64,000 bases of DNA from Cycas panzhihuaensis (GCA_023213395.1 CM041465.1:32433741-32497740); one strand, 5' to 3'. Positions 46,398-59,082 are shown, counted from the first letter of the stretch. A program made the numbers and translations. The notes: generated by a model from the sequence alone, not told the origin.

Positions 46398-48652
46398 TAT
46401 ATGTGATCTTATTAATCAAATAAGATTCTTTTTAACATCAAATGAAATAACTTGAAAATGAAAATGAAATAAACCACTTTTCAAATGAAATAGATATAGA
46501 ACAAATAAACTTTCAAATTGATGCCAATAAAGCTCATTCTTAACAGATAAAAGCAACTTTGAAAATGAAATGAAATGAATCTCTTTAAATGAAATAAATA
46601 TAAGATAAATTATTCTTTTTTATTGAAATAAGTATGAAACTATTGAGCTTCTAAAGTGATACAAATGAACTCTAAAAATAATATGAAATGTAAAGAAGTA
46701 AGAGAGCCTTTTAAATGAGCTTTAAAGATGCAATGAGATGCACTCTATGTGAACTTTTAAGTGTAATAAAGGAACCTTAATTAAACTTTGAAATATATTT
46801 TAATAATGAAGCATAAGTGACCTTTAAATAATCTAAAAGGAGCCTAATTTGAGCTTCAAGATAAAATGAATAAGTATAAAATGATTTTAAAGTGTAAATG
46901 AGCTTTTAAGATGTACTAAATACACTTTATATAAGTCTCTAATGTGTAAAAAATCTAGCCTTAAATGACCTTTAAAATATGCTTTGAAAATGAGATAAAT
47001 TATCCTTTAATTGAGCTAAACAAGCTTGACATAAGCTTTAAGATAAAATGAATGAGCTATAGAATGAAATAGAAGCTTTAAAATAAAATGATTTAGGGTT
47101 TAGTAGTCACTTACATATGAAATGATGTCCAAATATCTTCTTATTCTTTAAGAGGTAAAATTATGCTAAAAATTATAAAAAATCAGATATAAGCCTCCAA
47201 AAACCAAGTGAAATCAGCCAGAGATAGACTAGTGTATCAATAAAATATAAATATGCTTGAATAGAATCATTAAATAACTCAAAAAAATGAAAATAGATCA
47301 ATCTTAGATCAATTTGAAGGGCTAAAATTAGTAATCTTATAACCTCAAATCATAATAAAATTAACTTTAGTATGTAGATTATTGAATTATCTTTTCATCA
47401 AATCTAGTCATTTGAAACTGGACTCCTAGATTAAAAGTTATAGCCAAAACCATGAATACACATTCTTATGGCAAAAAAATTGAATTTGGGGGTGGTAGGC
47501 CCCTTTCAATCAAAACCCCTGGTCAGCTGGAGGGATGAAAAGACTAGCCATAAGCTTGTGAAGGGGGTTAACAGATCTCAAATATTATGAAAAGTAATTA
47601 AACCTTTTAAAAGCCAAATGAAATAAAGATAACTTATAGAATTTAGAATCTAGGCTTAAAAAATCAAAGGTAGAGGTTATATGAGGGTAAATATGACTGT
47701 GAATGGGGGGATAAATGGGCTTGTAGCTCAAATAATATTAAATTTAATTAAATTTCACTAAATTTTAGAACTTTGTAATAAATAAAAGTGATTAAAAAAA
47801 TTTTAAAAACCATTTATGAAATGTGCACATCTGCACTCAGACTAAAACTTCAATTGATAAAAAAACCATGGATATTAATTGGATCTATATTAAATTTTAG
47901 AGATAGAGGTGCAAGATCAAGATAGAGACACCTCTAAAATTTTACAAAGAGTGGTGGTCAAATAAGAGAGTTTCAAGCAAAACTTTAGCACATAGACAAA
48001 ATTGCTTAGAGAGCTTGTTATACTATAGAAGCAATAGATTAAGACAAAAATTTAGAGGTAGTCAGATATGCCTACTACAGAGTTGTAACTCAAATTTCAT
48101 AGGATTTTGATAACTAGAGATGGAGAATAGATGATTTTACATAAATAATCTAGGGTTTAAGCATACGGTAGGAAAAAGAATACTTTTGAAGGCAATTTCT
48201 CACTGGAGGAGTGACAAAATTTGAAACCATTGAATCCAATGCAGAGCTGACTTAAAGAGATTTAAAATGAATGGTCACTTGAGATGTTTTGGATCATCAT
48301 GGAGAGTACACCAGCATATAGAAGTCTAAATTTATAGAAAAACTTCAAAAAATAATAAGAAAACTATTAAAATCTTATAAAATATTAAATGAAATATTAA
48401 TGTAATCACTTCAAATAAATGTTGGGTTGATTATACCAACTATTACTGTAAAGATCTAAGAAAATATAGATTATATAAGTATATGAATCAAAATAGTCAA
48501 ATATTTAATAAAATAATTAAAAAAAACTATTAATGAACTTTATAAAATTAAATATAATACTTGTTGTGAGTTGTTTTTTATAAATATTTACTTCAAAATT
48601 AATAAATCTTTATATTAATACCAAATGTAGCTAAATGAAGCTAACGTAAGAA

Positions 48653-48664
48653 GCTCTGATACCA
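48653..48664 (-). promoter_or_regulatory. Primer binding site of Copia-T unit 2
   Basis: GCTCTGATACCA on the plus strand is the exact complement of the tRNA-Met primer site, two bases from the LTR edge at 48667. Confidence 0.93.
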
Positions 48665-48666
48665 AA

Positions 48667-49000
48667 TGAAGTAAATAGGGGACAAAGCAGAACAAGATTT
48701 ATTCTATATTTGTAAAAGAATATAATATAAAAAATATAAAAATCAATATTAGGTATCTATTGTAATAAAATTTTGGCATAATGGTAGCATTGATAAACAT
48801 CTTTAGGTAAAATGCCACTTATTTACGGTTGGGAGGTTGGAAGGGAACCCACCATCAACCAACACTTTTGAAATTTAAAATAATAATATAAAACACAAAC
48901 CTAATCACTATTAGAGGTTGTTAGTAGCTATTGATAGCTTGTGAAGTTCCAAGGTAACTTATGAATACTTTTAATAAAATAATGAATATTATTACTAAGA
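48667..49000 (-). repeat. Copia-T LTR-B (shared)
   Basis: This 334-bp LTR is collinear with LTR-C. A primer site adjoins its left edge and a polypurine tract its right edge, so it serves internal sequence on both sides. Confidence 0.9.
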
Positions 49001-49742
49001 TTCTCCCCCATAATGTTTATTATGTATAATGCCAAGCTTCTTTTTGAATTTATAGAACTTGAACTTTAAAAAGACCTTAGGGAATATATTTGTTGCTTGT
49101 TCCTTTGTTTTGTAATAAACCAATTCCATATCACCATCTTGTATTAATGTCATTATAACATAAACCTCTTCAAGAGTGTAAAGCTCATGTAGTTCCCAAG
49201 CTTGTCTTAGTAGGACAAAGTTGCCTTGATTTGAACAAGTATATTTGGAGGATTCAGCTTCATTAGGGTCTTTATCTTCCTCAACTTTTACCTTGTAATG
49301 ATCATTTACTTTATTGGAGTTATTAGGATCAATAGTACACATAATATTATCAAATACAACATTATGATCCTATTCTAACATCTATCCCATAGATAACACA
49401 TCATTAACATATCTAGTTTCCTTTAATTCAATAGTTGTGGAACCCCCATGAATCAATTCTAAAGTGTCACATGCATTATTTAATGTAGTTATTTCACTTA
49501 TGCTTGAGAATATGTGTTCATCTAATGCACAAAATATTAATGTTAATGCTTCATTATCTTTCGTCATATTTTTTTAAAGATCTATTCCTCTTCTATGGTA
49601 GCATTGCCACCTAAGTTATTGTAACCATCCTTCATAAAATTCTAAAGATTTTTAGTAATAAAAAATATTTTCATCAATTTAATCCAAAGTGAAAAATTAG
49701 TTCCATCAAATATAAGTATAAGTATATCATCAAGATTTATTA
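48995..49742 (-). pseudogene. Copia-T fused gag/pol-tail frame, unit 3
   Basis: This is the best preserved fused frame. Minus-strand gag starts near 49742 (VINLDDIL, with its ATG mutated to ATA). After stops, 49567-49382 gives DNEALTLIFCALDEHIFSSI and ELIHGGSTTIELKETRYVND. The 115-codon stretch 49342-48995 then runs without a stop through the linker (CTIDPNNSNKVNDHYKVKVE), the tail LLRQAWELHELYTLEEVYVI and DGDMELVYYKTKEQATNIF to the natural stop beside the polypurine tract. It shows directly that an acidic linker and the last 60 or so residues of Copia pol are in one frame. Confidence 0.83.
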
Positions 49743-50185
49743 CTATTATGAAAAAAAATCAATGCACAATCTAAATAAAATACATATTTCTATATGAAAA
49801 TAAATTTTACATGTGGTCTTATTAATCATATAAGATTCCTTTTAACATCAAATGAAAAATAACTTTAAAAAGAAAATGAAATAAACCTCTTTTCAAATGA
49901 AATAAATATGGAACAAATGAACTTTTAAATTGATACCAATAAGGTTCCTTCTTAATGGATAAAAGCAACTTTGAAAATGAAATGAAATAAAGCTCTTTAA
50001 ATGAAATAAATGTAAGATAAATAATCTTTCTTAAATGAAATAAGTATGAAACCAATAAGCTTCCAAAATGATACTAAAAATAATATGAAATGTAAAGAAA
50101 TAAGAGAGGCTTTTAAATGAGCTTTCACAATCAATGAAATGTACTCTAGGTGAACTTTTAAGTGTAATAAAGGAATATTAATTGA
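49001..50185 (-). mobile_element. Copia-T array, internal unit 3 (truncated)
   Basis: It is collinear with the left 1.2 kb of units 1 and 2 and breaks off at about 50185 inside the leader (after AGTGTAATAAAGGAATATTA). Its own primer site and outer LTR are absent. Confidence 0.85.
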
Positions 50186-52251
50186 AAACTCTATCATGAG
50201 TATAAATTATTTATAAGATTAAATTATTATGTAAATATCATTCTAAAAATACTAATATATATACATGACACTAAAAAAAAACAAATGTATAATCTCTAAT
50301 AAAAATGTAAATTGCCACCAAAGTCCAAAATAAGTCTAAACTTGTTCTACCTATAAGTCATATACTTAGGGACATCACATTCCCTCATGAGTATAAACTA
50401 CAACTTCCCCAAGTCATATGCTTGTGGGCACTGGACTTTGTAATAAGTATAAACTAATTGAATATTATATCATGAGTTTAAACTATCACTTATACATTTT
50501 ATTTATAAAAAAATTATATTAACAAAAAAATCAAAAACCCAAAAACATACTCTAAAATGAGGATAAACTACTTCTAGGCATTGATTCAATCCTCTCACAA
50601 TCATTAGAAAAACAAAAAACGTAATTGAATTTTAAAAGAATGAAAAAAAAAAAAAAAAACAAATTCCACTTTCTGCCTTGCCTCACTTTACTATGTATGC
50701 ACTATTATGATTCATAATAAGACATGATGTCCCATTAGAGATCATAACATGATATGACATCTTATTCTAAATTTCATTATAAAGCCAACCATTATAGCAT
50801 AAAATTCTTTTATTATTAAAATAAAATTCTCATAAAGGGCTCTATCTAACCAATAGTCTTGTGTTTATCCCTATGTAGGATATAGAGTATTCAAGAGATT
50901 AAATAATGTTAATATACTAAAGTTAAAATACCCATGAAAATGTTATAAATACCCATATAAATACACCCATGATGTGCCTAAATATTCTCTAAGAAAAGTA
51001 AATTAAAGTGTGGTCAAGTTTATAAGTGAGACATAAGATTTTGAACCCTAATTTCACATTCAATGATCACTTTTATACCCTTGACTATTTTATATACCTC
51101 AACCCCTTAGGCTAGCCTTTTTGTTTATATTTTCTCTAGTCGTTTGCATTCCCTCCAAAGTAATTTACTACCATGCACTAACTAACTTATGAGCCTACTT
51201 TATAGTAATTTGGTTATAAAATAAATTAGGCTCTAACTGTCTTATATGATCTTCATTATAACATATGTTATTAGAAGTTTTAATTTTACTCTAATAACAT
51301 GTTAGATTATACTCATCATATGTAACTGAAGCATAGTAATCAAGATAATGAATCATAATATATCATGAGGATTATGAAGATTATGTAAAAAAATCATATA
51401 ATATAAAGTAAATATATCAAGCAATATCATATGCATAAAGTAATAAACATATCAATAAGCATGCAATAAGCATCACCATAAGAGACAGCAGATTTATATG
51501 TGAAAAACTCAAAAATAAAAAAAAAAAAATGAGAAATTTAAAATCATTAAGATCTCCTCTTTATTATATTAAATGAATTATATTATCAGTTCAATGACCT
51601 TTCTAAAGTTTTAAAGTGATGTGTGTACATATTTATAGATTATGTTACCTCATGAATAACATATAATATATTAGATCCTTTTCATCATTTAATAGAATTT
51701 GTACATGGATATATGTACTTGTCACATCTCTTAATACTTTTATGTGTGGGATTGTATAGGTCTATAACCTTATATTAAACATTAGATATGTGAGAATAAT
51801 CACATATTCCAATACTACCTCTTAATGTTTAATATCTTTAACTCTTCAAGTTTGCAATCTTCATCCTTAGTCTTTAATATCTTCATGTTTTTCCTATATG
51901 TTAAAATTTATAAACCTGTATCAAATTGTATCAATCAAAATTAAGTTGAATAAAGTTATATCCTCTATAACCTATAAATTTATCAATATCATGCTTGTCT
52001 CCTATAAGTAATTATCCTGTAATTATTTATAGTCATTTATGACCATTAGTGACCAACTATAAATAATCATGACCAATGACCTATAAAACTTGCAAAGTCA
52101 TCAATTAATTAAATAACTAATCTTAATTCATAACTTTCACTTGTCATATTTATATCAACTTTTTTCCTCAACAACTTCATATCTTCACCTATAAAGCTAT
52201 GATAACATCAATATTATCAACTTATCATCTCATCAAACTCTCATAAATAAA
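50186..52251. other. Gene-free AT-rich stretch
   Basis: No gene or recognised element. A poly-A run of 19 lies near 50642-50660. The motif pair CATGAGTATAAACTA/TAAGTCATATACTT recurs loosely between 50200 and 50490, hinting at weak local repetition. Confidence 0.45.
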
Positions 52252-52363
52252 TGATTACTAATGTCCATATAAAATAACAACCATCTACTAAAATGCATGG
52301 GTTACTAGCCACTGTAATTGCTAATTCTCTAAGAAGTATTTCTTATACATGGTTCATCAACAA
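52252..52363. repeat. Repeat R2, third partial copy
   Basis: TACTAATGTCCATAT, then CCATCTACTAAAATGCATGG, then TTACTAGCCACTGTAATTGC match the R2 pair at 29743-30140 in the same orientation. Confidence 0.75.
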
Positions 52364-53564
52364 ACAAAATAAAACTAGTTGTTAGGGCAATATGTTGTAA
52401 AAAAGTAACATGAATATCTTGTCTCTTATATATGAGAATAACAACACTTGGTATATGTTGTACAAAAGTAGCATCATTCATCTCGCTTCTTATGTACAAG
52501 AAAATTTGTGTGTTAACTCCATCAATGTTTCTACATATATCTTCTATAGTTTTATTTGGAAAACCAATAAATATCATCAACATCAATAATAAATGGAACA
52601 TACTAACTTTGAGAATAGGGTGTACCATCTAACCAAGACAAGTTAGTTGTAATAAGGTAATATAAATAGTGTATTTTATTATCTCTTGTCATACATAGTA
52701 AGTCAAATTTCTCATTGATAAACATATATCTAATATCTATAAATTGGACTCCTCAAAAGCTCAATTTAATATGCCAAGTAATAAATATATGAGACTTGTC
52801 CATGTGTCATAAATAGGTGGAAATATCAACATCTCAACAACTAACTTTCTAATATCAACTATAAATAAATATGTCCCTTCATTAGGTGGTGTCATTAATA
52901 TCATTTATTCATACATCAATAAATTAGGTGATTGTGTCATTTAAATAGTGTTGTATACTACTAAACCAAATGTGATAAATACCAAGGGGAATTTTATTCA
53001 TGTCTGGTATATCTAAGATACCCATAATAAATATTTTCATCAAATATGTCCCACATCTTGAATGTTTCATAAGTTTTAAGCTTTCAAATATCATTAATGA
53101 GCCTTAAATATCTTCATTTTAAACTAAACTTACTTTTTCTTTCTTTAACAATTATCAATCTCATTAGCATGATCCTAGGAGCATTTAAATTATCAAAATA
53201 TACCAAATCAAATATGAATTTACTTAAAAAATGCATCTTTTATAAAGTTAAAACTACTCTTCTCAACTTTACCCATTAAAATCTTTATTATCTAATTTCT
53301 AGAATATGTCTAATGACCACTCATTTTAACCATCTTGAAACTCTGTTTCTAACATAACTAATGATTTAAGAAATGGACTGTTGGATGAAAAATTGTGATA
53401 AAAATGCATCATTATGTCCTAAAAAATCAAGCATCTCATTAGAAAATGATTAAGCCCATTTACTATTGGTCATTAGTTACATTATGGTTCTATGTGACCA
53501 TCTACGAACTAGAGGGGGCTAAAGGATGGGTCTTAAAATCTATCTAATTTTAATTTAATATAAT
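52364..53564. other. Gene-free stretch with small tandem duplication
   Basis: Blocks starting at about 52389 and 52457 repeat ATGTTGTA(A/C)AAAAGTA(A/G)CAT and the next 35 bp (period about 68). The minus-strand 99-codon frame 52329-52628 runs through this duplication and has no recognised domain. Confidence 0.45.
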
Positions 53565-53619
<55 letters not shown>

Positions 53620-53662
53620 ACGTGTGTGTGTGTATGTATGTGTGTATGTGTGTGTGTGTATA
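53565..53662. repeat. Compound microsatellite (CT)n(TA)n(TG)n
   Basis: About 9 CT, 8 TA and then about 30 interrupted TG units follow one another. Confidence 0.97.
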
Positions 53663-54288
53663 CATCACTTATTAAAATTTGACATCTACCACTTCATTGG
53701 ATTTTAAGCAATTATCAAACCCAACTTAATTTTTGAAACTATAGGTAATTTCTTTTTACCTAGGTTAAATTTTACCCTATTTGTGTAGCGACCTACAACT
53801 CTGAATTTATCTAACTTGTATGATTTTGGATTGATTGACCATTGGAATGGATTTTTAATATTTTATAGTGGCAACTATTTATGGTATAAATAACTCAGTG
53901 ATTTCATTCATATTTGGGAGCAAATATAGTGGTATAGATGGTGTTAGGTGGTGATTTCTCCAAATGGATGATTAGGTGATTTCTCTAGGAGAAAATTTGA
54001 TAATGATAGCTATAGCATAGGGCCAATTAGTGTAAACAGATAAATCCTCATGTTAAGAGTAATGTCCATGGGTAGATGAATGGTAGATACAATATAGACA
54101 AATAGTGGAAAATATAATCATGGCATCATAGATTATATATGATTGGTAGTTGTGGCCACTCTTAGTGATGGTAGTATGAATATTAATGGTAATAGTCAAA
54201 CTTTTCATAATATGTATCACATAAATAGTAGATTGAAATAAGGGCACTTCAATTTTTTATGCAATGGCTATAAAGGTAAATGTAAGGC
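53663..54288. other. Gene-free stretch left of Copia-D
   Basis: Nothing recognised. The minus-strand open frame 54053-54247 has no domain; it lies beyond the stop of the split frame described at 54289-54342. Confidence 0.4.
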
Positions 54289-54342
54289 ATGATCTCTAAG
54301 TCTTTGTATACTCCTCAATCTTATTTATCAAATAGGCATCCA
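54289..54342 (-). pseudogene. Unrecognised minus-strand frame, C-terminal part, split by Copia-D
   Basis: Removing Copia-D and one target duplication copy joins the minus-strand frame at 63904-63837 to this segment without a frame change. This part adds DAYLINKIEEYTKT and ends in TAG at about 54289. Together they give about 39 codons from the nearest Met. I recognise no family. It may be a piece of an older element's gag or of a dead host gene. Confidence 0.45.
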
Positions 54343-54347
54343 TATCA
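54343..54347 (+). repeat. Copia-D target-site duplication, left copy
   Basis: TATCA here corresponds to TCTCA at 63837-63841 with one mismatch, directly outside the two LTRs. Confidence 0.65.
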
Positions 54348-54567
54348 TATTGGAATATTAATGCATATTTGTTTTGTCCCACATGTAAGTGGATTCTACT
54401 CTCACTATACTGGCATGTATTATAAATACACAACATAGTGTATCATATTATATGTTATTGTAAGGACGTTTTATTAATATAATGGAGATACCTTAAGGGT
54501 ACCATTTGATCATGGAGGTGTTTATTTCTATTTATGAATATCTTATTGAAGGTTCTATTTTTTAACA
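54348..54567 (+). repeat. Copia-D 5' LTR
   Basis: It pairs with 63617-63836 along all 220 bp. It starts TATTGGAATATTAATGC (TG changed to TA) and ends TTAACA. Confidence 0.92.
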
Positions 54568-54579
54568 TGGTATCAGAGC
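54568..54579 (+). promoter_or_regulatory. Primer binding site of Copia-D
   Basis: TGGTATCAGAGC directly abuts the 5' LTR and matches the plant tRNA-Met primer site exactly. Confidence 0.95.
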
Positions 54580-56044
54580 ACCCAGGTTGAAAGAGGTGTT
54601 TTTATTCAGTATTAGAGCAATGATTTGGGAGGTGCCATCAAGAGGTGAAAGCATATTTGAGAGAATAAATGTTGAAATTTCTAAAACGTAATGGAAAAAT
54701 TAAGATGAAATGGCTTGTTCTATAAATTTTGAGTGGTCACATTATATATTTTGGGGTGAAAGTGTGAAAATTGTAGCAAAATTAATTTTATCCTTTTTTT
54801 TTTTTATCACGGTATTTTTGGTATAGATCTACAACCTCAGCTTCAAAGAGACATAACTTTGGCTACAGGTATCTAAATTAGCTCAAATGTTTTTCAATTT
54901 TGTGCATCTTTTAATTTTCTTTCTAATGGAAGTGGTTTGGGATTCATCAAAGTTCAAAGTAAAAAGTTATTAGTAGTTTATCATAAGGTACTACTATAAT
55001 CCCTAGAAACCTTAATTGTGAAATTCTTAAAAGCGGCATAACTTTTGATTTAGATATTAGAATTTAATTTTATCTAAACCATTGAAATCATATTTCAGAG
55101 GCCATCATTTCCATGTATATTTTATGTATTTTTGAGCTATATATTTTTAAAAAAATAGGTTTTTTGGGAATTTAAAGGTTTCATATTAATATGGTGATGT
55201 GAATGAGGCAATGGTAGTGAGGTGATATAAGTGTTTTGCATTCTTAATTGGCAATAAAGTAGTGACATTTGGCATTGTCATAGTGCTATCTTGCATCTAA
55301 TTTATATAAGTTGGGTAATGTTGCAATATAAGGTGACTGTTTGAGGCTCTCTTGCATATGTTGTACATGGGAGAGTATTGTTGCAATGTGAGACAACATT
55401 AAGTCATGTTGAGGTGAATGTATTTGGCACTCTATTACTGATTTGTGGTGTATGATGGTGATTGTTTAATGGAAATTTGAGTGCTTTCTTATATATATTC
55501 GTATGAGAGAGCTATTATGATAATGACAAAGTGTGGTGATGAAGTAATAATGCATGTGTTTGTATGAATGAGTTGTATGGCATATGGCAACTTAGTGTTT
55601 CTTAGAATGTGATTTATTTGAAGGAGATTTATAGGCATGATAAGGTAAATTAGAGGACAATAAAAATGATGATTTGAGGCAATGAGGTGCTTATTACATG
55701 TGAGGTTATATGACAAGGGTAAAATTATGGTTATTTTGATGATGTTTTTTCAATTGACTGAATGCAAAGAAGGATGAGTTTTTTTAAGTTACTTGAGTTA
55801 CAAAGAAACAAACTTTGTTGAGTGGTGTTGTGGCATGAGTTGTATTTTGGGAAATTGAGTGTGGTGTGGTATGTCTTGACAATTTAATGGTGACATGTAA
55901 CATGTACGATCATTGTGAAAGTTATGAGGTATTGATTTGATGGTGTTTCAAATACTCATTGATTGTTTGGCAATATGAGAGATGGACAAGGTGATGATAT
56001 GGTGATGAAGTCAGTGATATGAGAGACATGAGACATGAGAAATT
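54580..56044 (+). other. Copia-D leader
   Basis: No coding frame seen. It is noticeably rich in T and G on the plus strand between 55160 and 56040 (GTGATG, TTGAG and similar), unlike the A-rich surroundings. Confidence 0.5.
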
Positions 56045-56284
56045 TTGTTGAAATTGATTAATAGTCTTTGGAAAAAAGGGACATTATTTAGAGGTACACT
56101 TACAATCATGGAGGAAAATGATGTGGTTATGTATGCTCTTGAAATAAATGAATACTACTTAAGGGATTCATTTCTTCCAATACCTAAGTGTAATGGAGAA
56201 GACTACTTTTTTTGGACGATTAAAATGAGATGTTTTTTCATAGTTAGAGGTTTATGGAAGTTAGTTACTGATGCATGTGATACC
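56045..56284 (+). pseudogene. Copia-D gag, N-terminal part
   Basis: The frame opens at 56045, and a second Met at 56108 (MEENDVVMYALEINEYYLRD) may be the true start. It includes FLPIPKCNGEDYFFWTIKMR and CFFIVRGLWKLVTDACDT, matching the DUF4219/UBN2-type Copia gag start (F.G.NY..W...M...L....LW..V). It is cut after 56284 by Copia-E and continues in the same frame at 62654. It would form the particle. There is no stop between 56045 and the insertion. Confidence 0.82.
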
Positions 56285-56642
56285 TGTTAGTGTGGCAGTT
56301 AATTATTAAGCCACTTAATTAATGTTAATGTGGTTTGATTATGTGAAAAGGTGTGAGCCAATAGGTACAATTTATTCAAAGGGTCATAACCCTAAATGGG
56401 TGACACCTCTTGGAGAGTATATATGCCTTGAGGCCTTGTGTATTCTATATGGAAGTTCATTGTGAAATAATTAACGATCCCTCGAGGATCCTTTTGTGGT
56501 GGGTTTTTTTTCGAAAGGGTTTTCCCACATATATCCTATGTTTTATGCATGTCTTCTGTATATATTCTTCTTATGCTTATTATGTATGGTTAAAAGATCC
56601 TTCAAATGGGAACATATGTGTATGTTTTCATGTTCTCGAATA
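56285..56642 (+). repeat. Copia-E 5' LTR
   Basis: 358 bp starting TGTTAGTGTGG and ending CTCGAATA. The 3' copy ends CTCGAACA, showing the original CA end. Confidence 0.95.
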
Positions 56643-56654
56643 TGGTATCAAAGT
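56643..56654 (+). promoter_or_regulatory. Primer binding site of Copia-E
   Basis: TGGTATCAAAGT adjoins the 5' LTR and differs from TGGTATCAGAGC in two places. Confidence 0.88.
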
Positions 56655-58257
56655 AGTAGGGTCTTTCATAACTGAAGCTTGATGGTGAGCGGGGCGGTGG
56701 AATCGTTGGTTGCCAGGTAATGCTATCTAACCCAAGCTGATTATTGAGGGTCCATCAACCCTAGCATCATGCAGAAGTAGGCACAGAAAAATTAATGGTT
56801 GTTGGAGCAGTGGAGATCATTATTCGACAGAGTGTAAGGGTTATTGGAGTCTGTATTTAGGCGTGAAGACCACGTTGGTGGTTAGAGTTAGCCCATTTAG
56901 GGTTATCTGAAGATGATTGATAATTCGTTGAGCTGATTCAAGCATGCAGAACATGTACTGATGGTGATTCAATGACATTAAGGACAACCATCTTTCCATA
57001 CAAGTAAGTTTGGGGTATTTCCACTCAAAGCATTACAAAACTCAATAAAAATAAAGCTTCTTCTGGTGCTGCCTTCGTTAGTCTGTATAAGGAAGAGATT
57101 GGAGTCTTTTTGGACAGTTTTTAGTCCTTTATACTAAGATTAAGAGAAGTACATAGTAGTATAAGGCATCTTTCACTAAAATTTTTGAGTTGTAGCATCT
57201 CTATCTGTGGGTATATGACCCCATATCTGCACTGAAAACACACTTTTGAGCCAACATCTTGGTGTTATTAAGTTGTTGGGTTGTTTGTGTGACTTGTTGA
57301 GGTGTGTGTACATTAAATAAAGGTTGTACAACTGTTCTAAGGCTATTTTTAGTGCCTTGGATGATGGCTGAGTATGTTTTGATGTGATTGGAGAATGGTT
57401 GGGTAGATTTGGGACTAGCTAGGTGCTCTTTGTGACTGTTTAGGACTGGCTGAGTTATTTTCTTAGTGTCTGAGCACCTTTAGAAGCTAGTTGGGTCATT
57501 TTCAAGGGGGTTGTTTGCCTGTTAAGGTCTGATTTGGCGCTAATCCAAGGAGGTTGGGTACATTTCCTCTTGGTTGGGCACTTTGTGTGCTAGTTTGTTG
57601 ATAACTGGGGTTCTTTAAAGGCTGTCCAAGTACTCAGCAGAAATGTCTTGGCTGCGTTGAAGCCTTACTAATCGTATGGATGATATAAACCACTTGGTGA
57701 TAACGCATAAAGCAGTAGGGTGTGTTGAATAGCCACGTCTCTCTCCTTAAGTAGTGTGACTTTTAGTGGATACTTAAGCATGTGACTTAAGTTAAAAAGG
57801 CACGAGTTCCTTGAAAAATCATTACTTTTGGAATATGCCTTTTGGCATATTCAAATCTCAATTCAACTTTATAAAAACCCTTTAAACCATTGATGCATGT
57901 CAATAGTGAGAGATACTTGATGTGTCCTTGAGCCATTTCAAGTGTAAATTAAGGAGTTTTTTTGTGATTTTTTGATTTGGAGATCGTGTACCATCATCGT
58001 ATGGAGGCATCTTTATTCTGGAGCACATGTTTTTAGCCATTTTGAAGTATCGATTATGATATTTAATGGCTATTTAAGGTCATTTATTGATGGATAAGAG
58101 GAGAAAAATAGTTAGTGGCTCACTTAACATGGGTATAATTCGTGTTCGGTCCTTTTAGAAGTGTGCTCGTAAGGCAGAGGAGGTCACAAGGGTGCATTTT
58201 TGTCCTTAATGCATTCGTATGGTGTCATGTGCTTCACATTGTAGCCCGTCATTCGAG
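56655..58257 (+). other. Copia-E leader with loose GGTTGGG repeats
   Basis: No gene. Between about 57240 and 57620 a unit of the kind GGCTGGGT/GTTGGGTACATTT recurs irregularly about ten times. The sequence is richer in G and T than its neighbours. Confidence 0.6.
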
Positions 58258-59082
58258 ATGGAGAAGCTTATGCCTAAAGTTATCTTTAATGATAATAATT
58301 TCAATGAATGGAAGGCTAATATGGAGCTTATTTTGATGGTGAACCAACTCTAGGGAATCACCAAGGCGAAGCTTGTTTCAGTCCAACTTGACCATAAGGA
58401 GCATATCAAACTTGAAGAGAAGCAATATATGGTCATTGGATTACTGAAACTCTCACTAGCGCCAAACCAAAGAGCTCTAGTTCACAATCTGGATGACCCC
58501 ACCGAGATTTGGACGAAGTTGTGTGATACTTTTGAGAAGAAGAAAACGAATAGGCGTCTTGCTCTAATGTTGGAACTACTCAACTCAAAAGTTGAAGATG
58601 AGAACAACATCAGCTCCTACCTGAATAAAATAACTGACTTGAAGAATAAGCTAGAAGAGTTGAAGCAGAACTTGATCGATGATGCACTTTTATTTACGAT
58701 AATCATGTCGAAACTGCTAGCTGCGTTCGCCACATTCTAGACCATTTACGATAGAGACAAAGTGATAGAGGCAGAAACTTTTGATGGGTTCAAAAACCTA
58801 ATTCATGTAGAGGGTGCCAAGCTCAAACATCATGGTTTGCTTGGGGATTCTAGTTTAAGTCAGGCCTTAGCCATGAAATCTCAAAGAAAGGAGGCCCCTA
58901 AGGAGGAGAAGATCACACAATGGTCTAGAGAAAGCTCTTAAGACAAGAAGAAGTTTAATGGAAAGTGCAATTACTGCAAGAAGGATGGTCACCGCAAGAA
59001 GAACTGTTGGTTCAAATATCGTGATAAATGTAAAGGTAACCAAGATGATAAAGAAAAGAGTGTTGAAGCTCATTGCGTATAA
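58258..59082 (+). pseudogene. Copia-E gag
   Basis: From ATG 58258 the frame reads MEKLMPKVIFNDNNFNEWKA and holds a full Copia capsid region (LEEKQYMVIGLLKLSLAPNQ, then DDPTEIWTKLCDTFEKKKTN and LNKITDLKNKLEELKQNLID). A Lys-rich stretch leads to an intact knuckle CNYCKKDGHRKKNC at 58966-59007 (CX2CX4HX4C). Stops occur near 58351 (TAG), 58738 (TAG), 58939 (TAA) and 59080 (TAA). Gag builds the particle and binds RNA. All pieces stay in one frame, so no frameshift is needed in gag. Confidence 0.93.

Larger units (their letters stand above)
45545..48666 (-). mobile_element. Copia-T array, internal unit 2
   Basis: It is collinear with unit 1, with an exact primer site at its right edge (48653-48664). 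It has a fused coding frame at the left (45553-46289) and a TA microsatellite (46332-46394) absent from the other units. Confidence 0.88.

Noticed and set aside
49822-50197. Two overlapping minus-strand frames rich in Phe/Leu/Ile, like membrane proteins
   Set aside because: They arise from A-rich leader sequence of Copia-T; units 1 and 2 have no matching open frame.
52329-52628. Minus-strand 99-codon frame as a gene
   Set aside because: It runs through a local tandem duplication and an R2 copy, has no recognised domain, and has no support from the other R2 copies.
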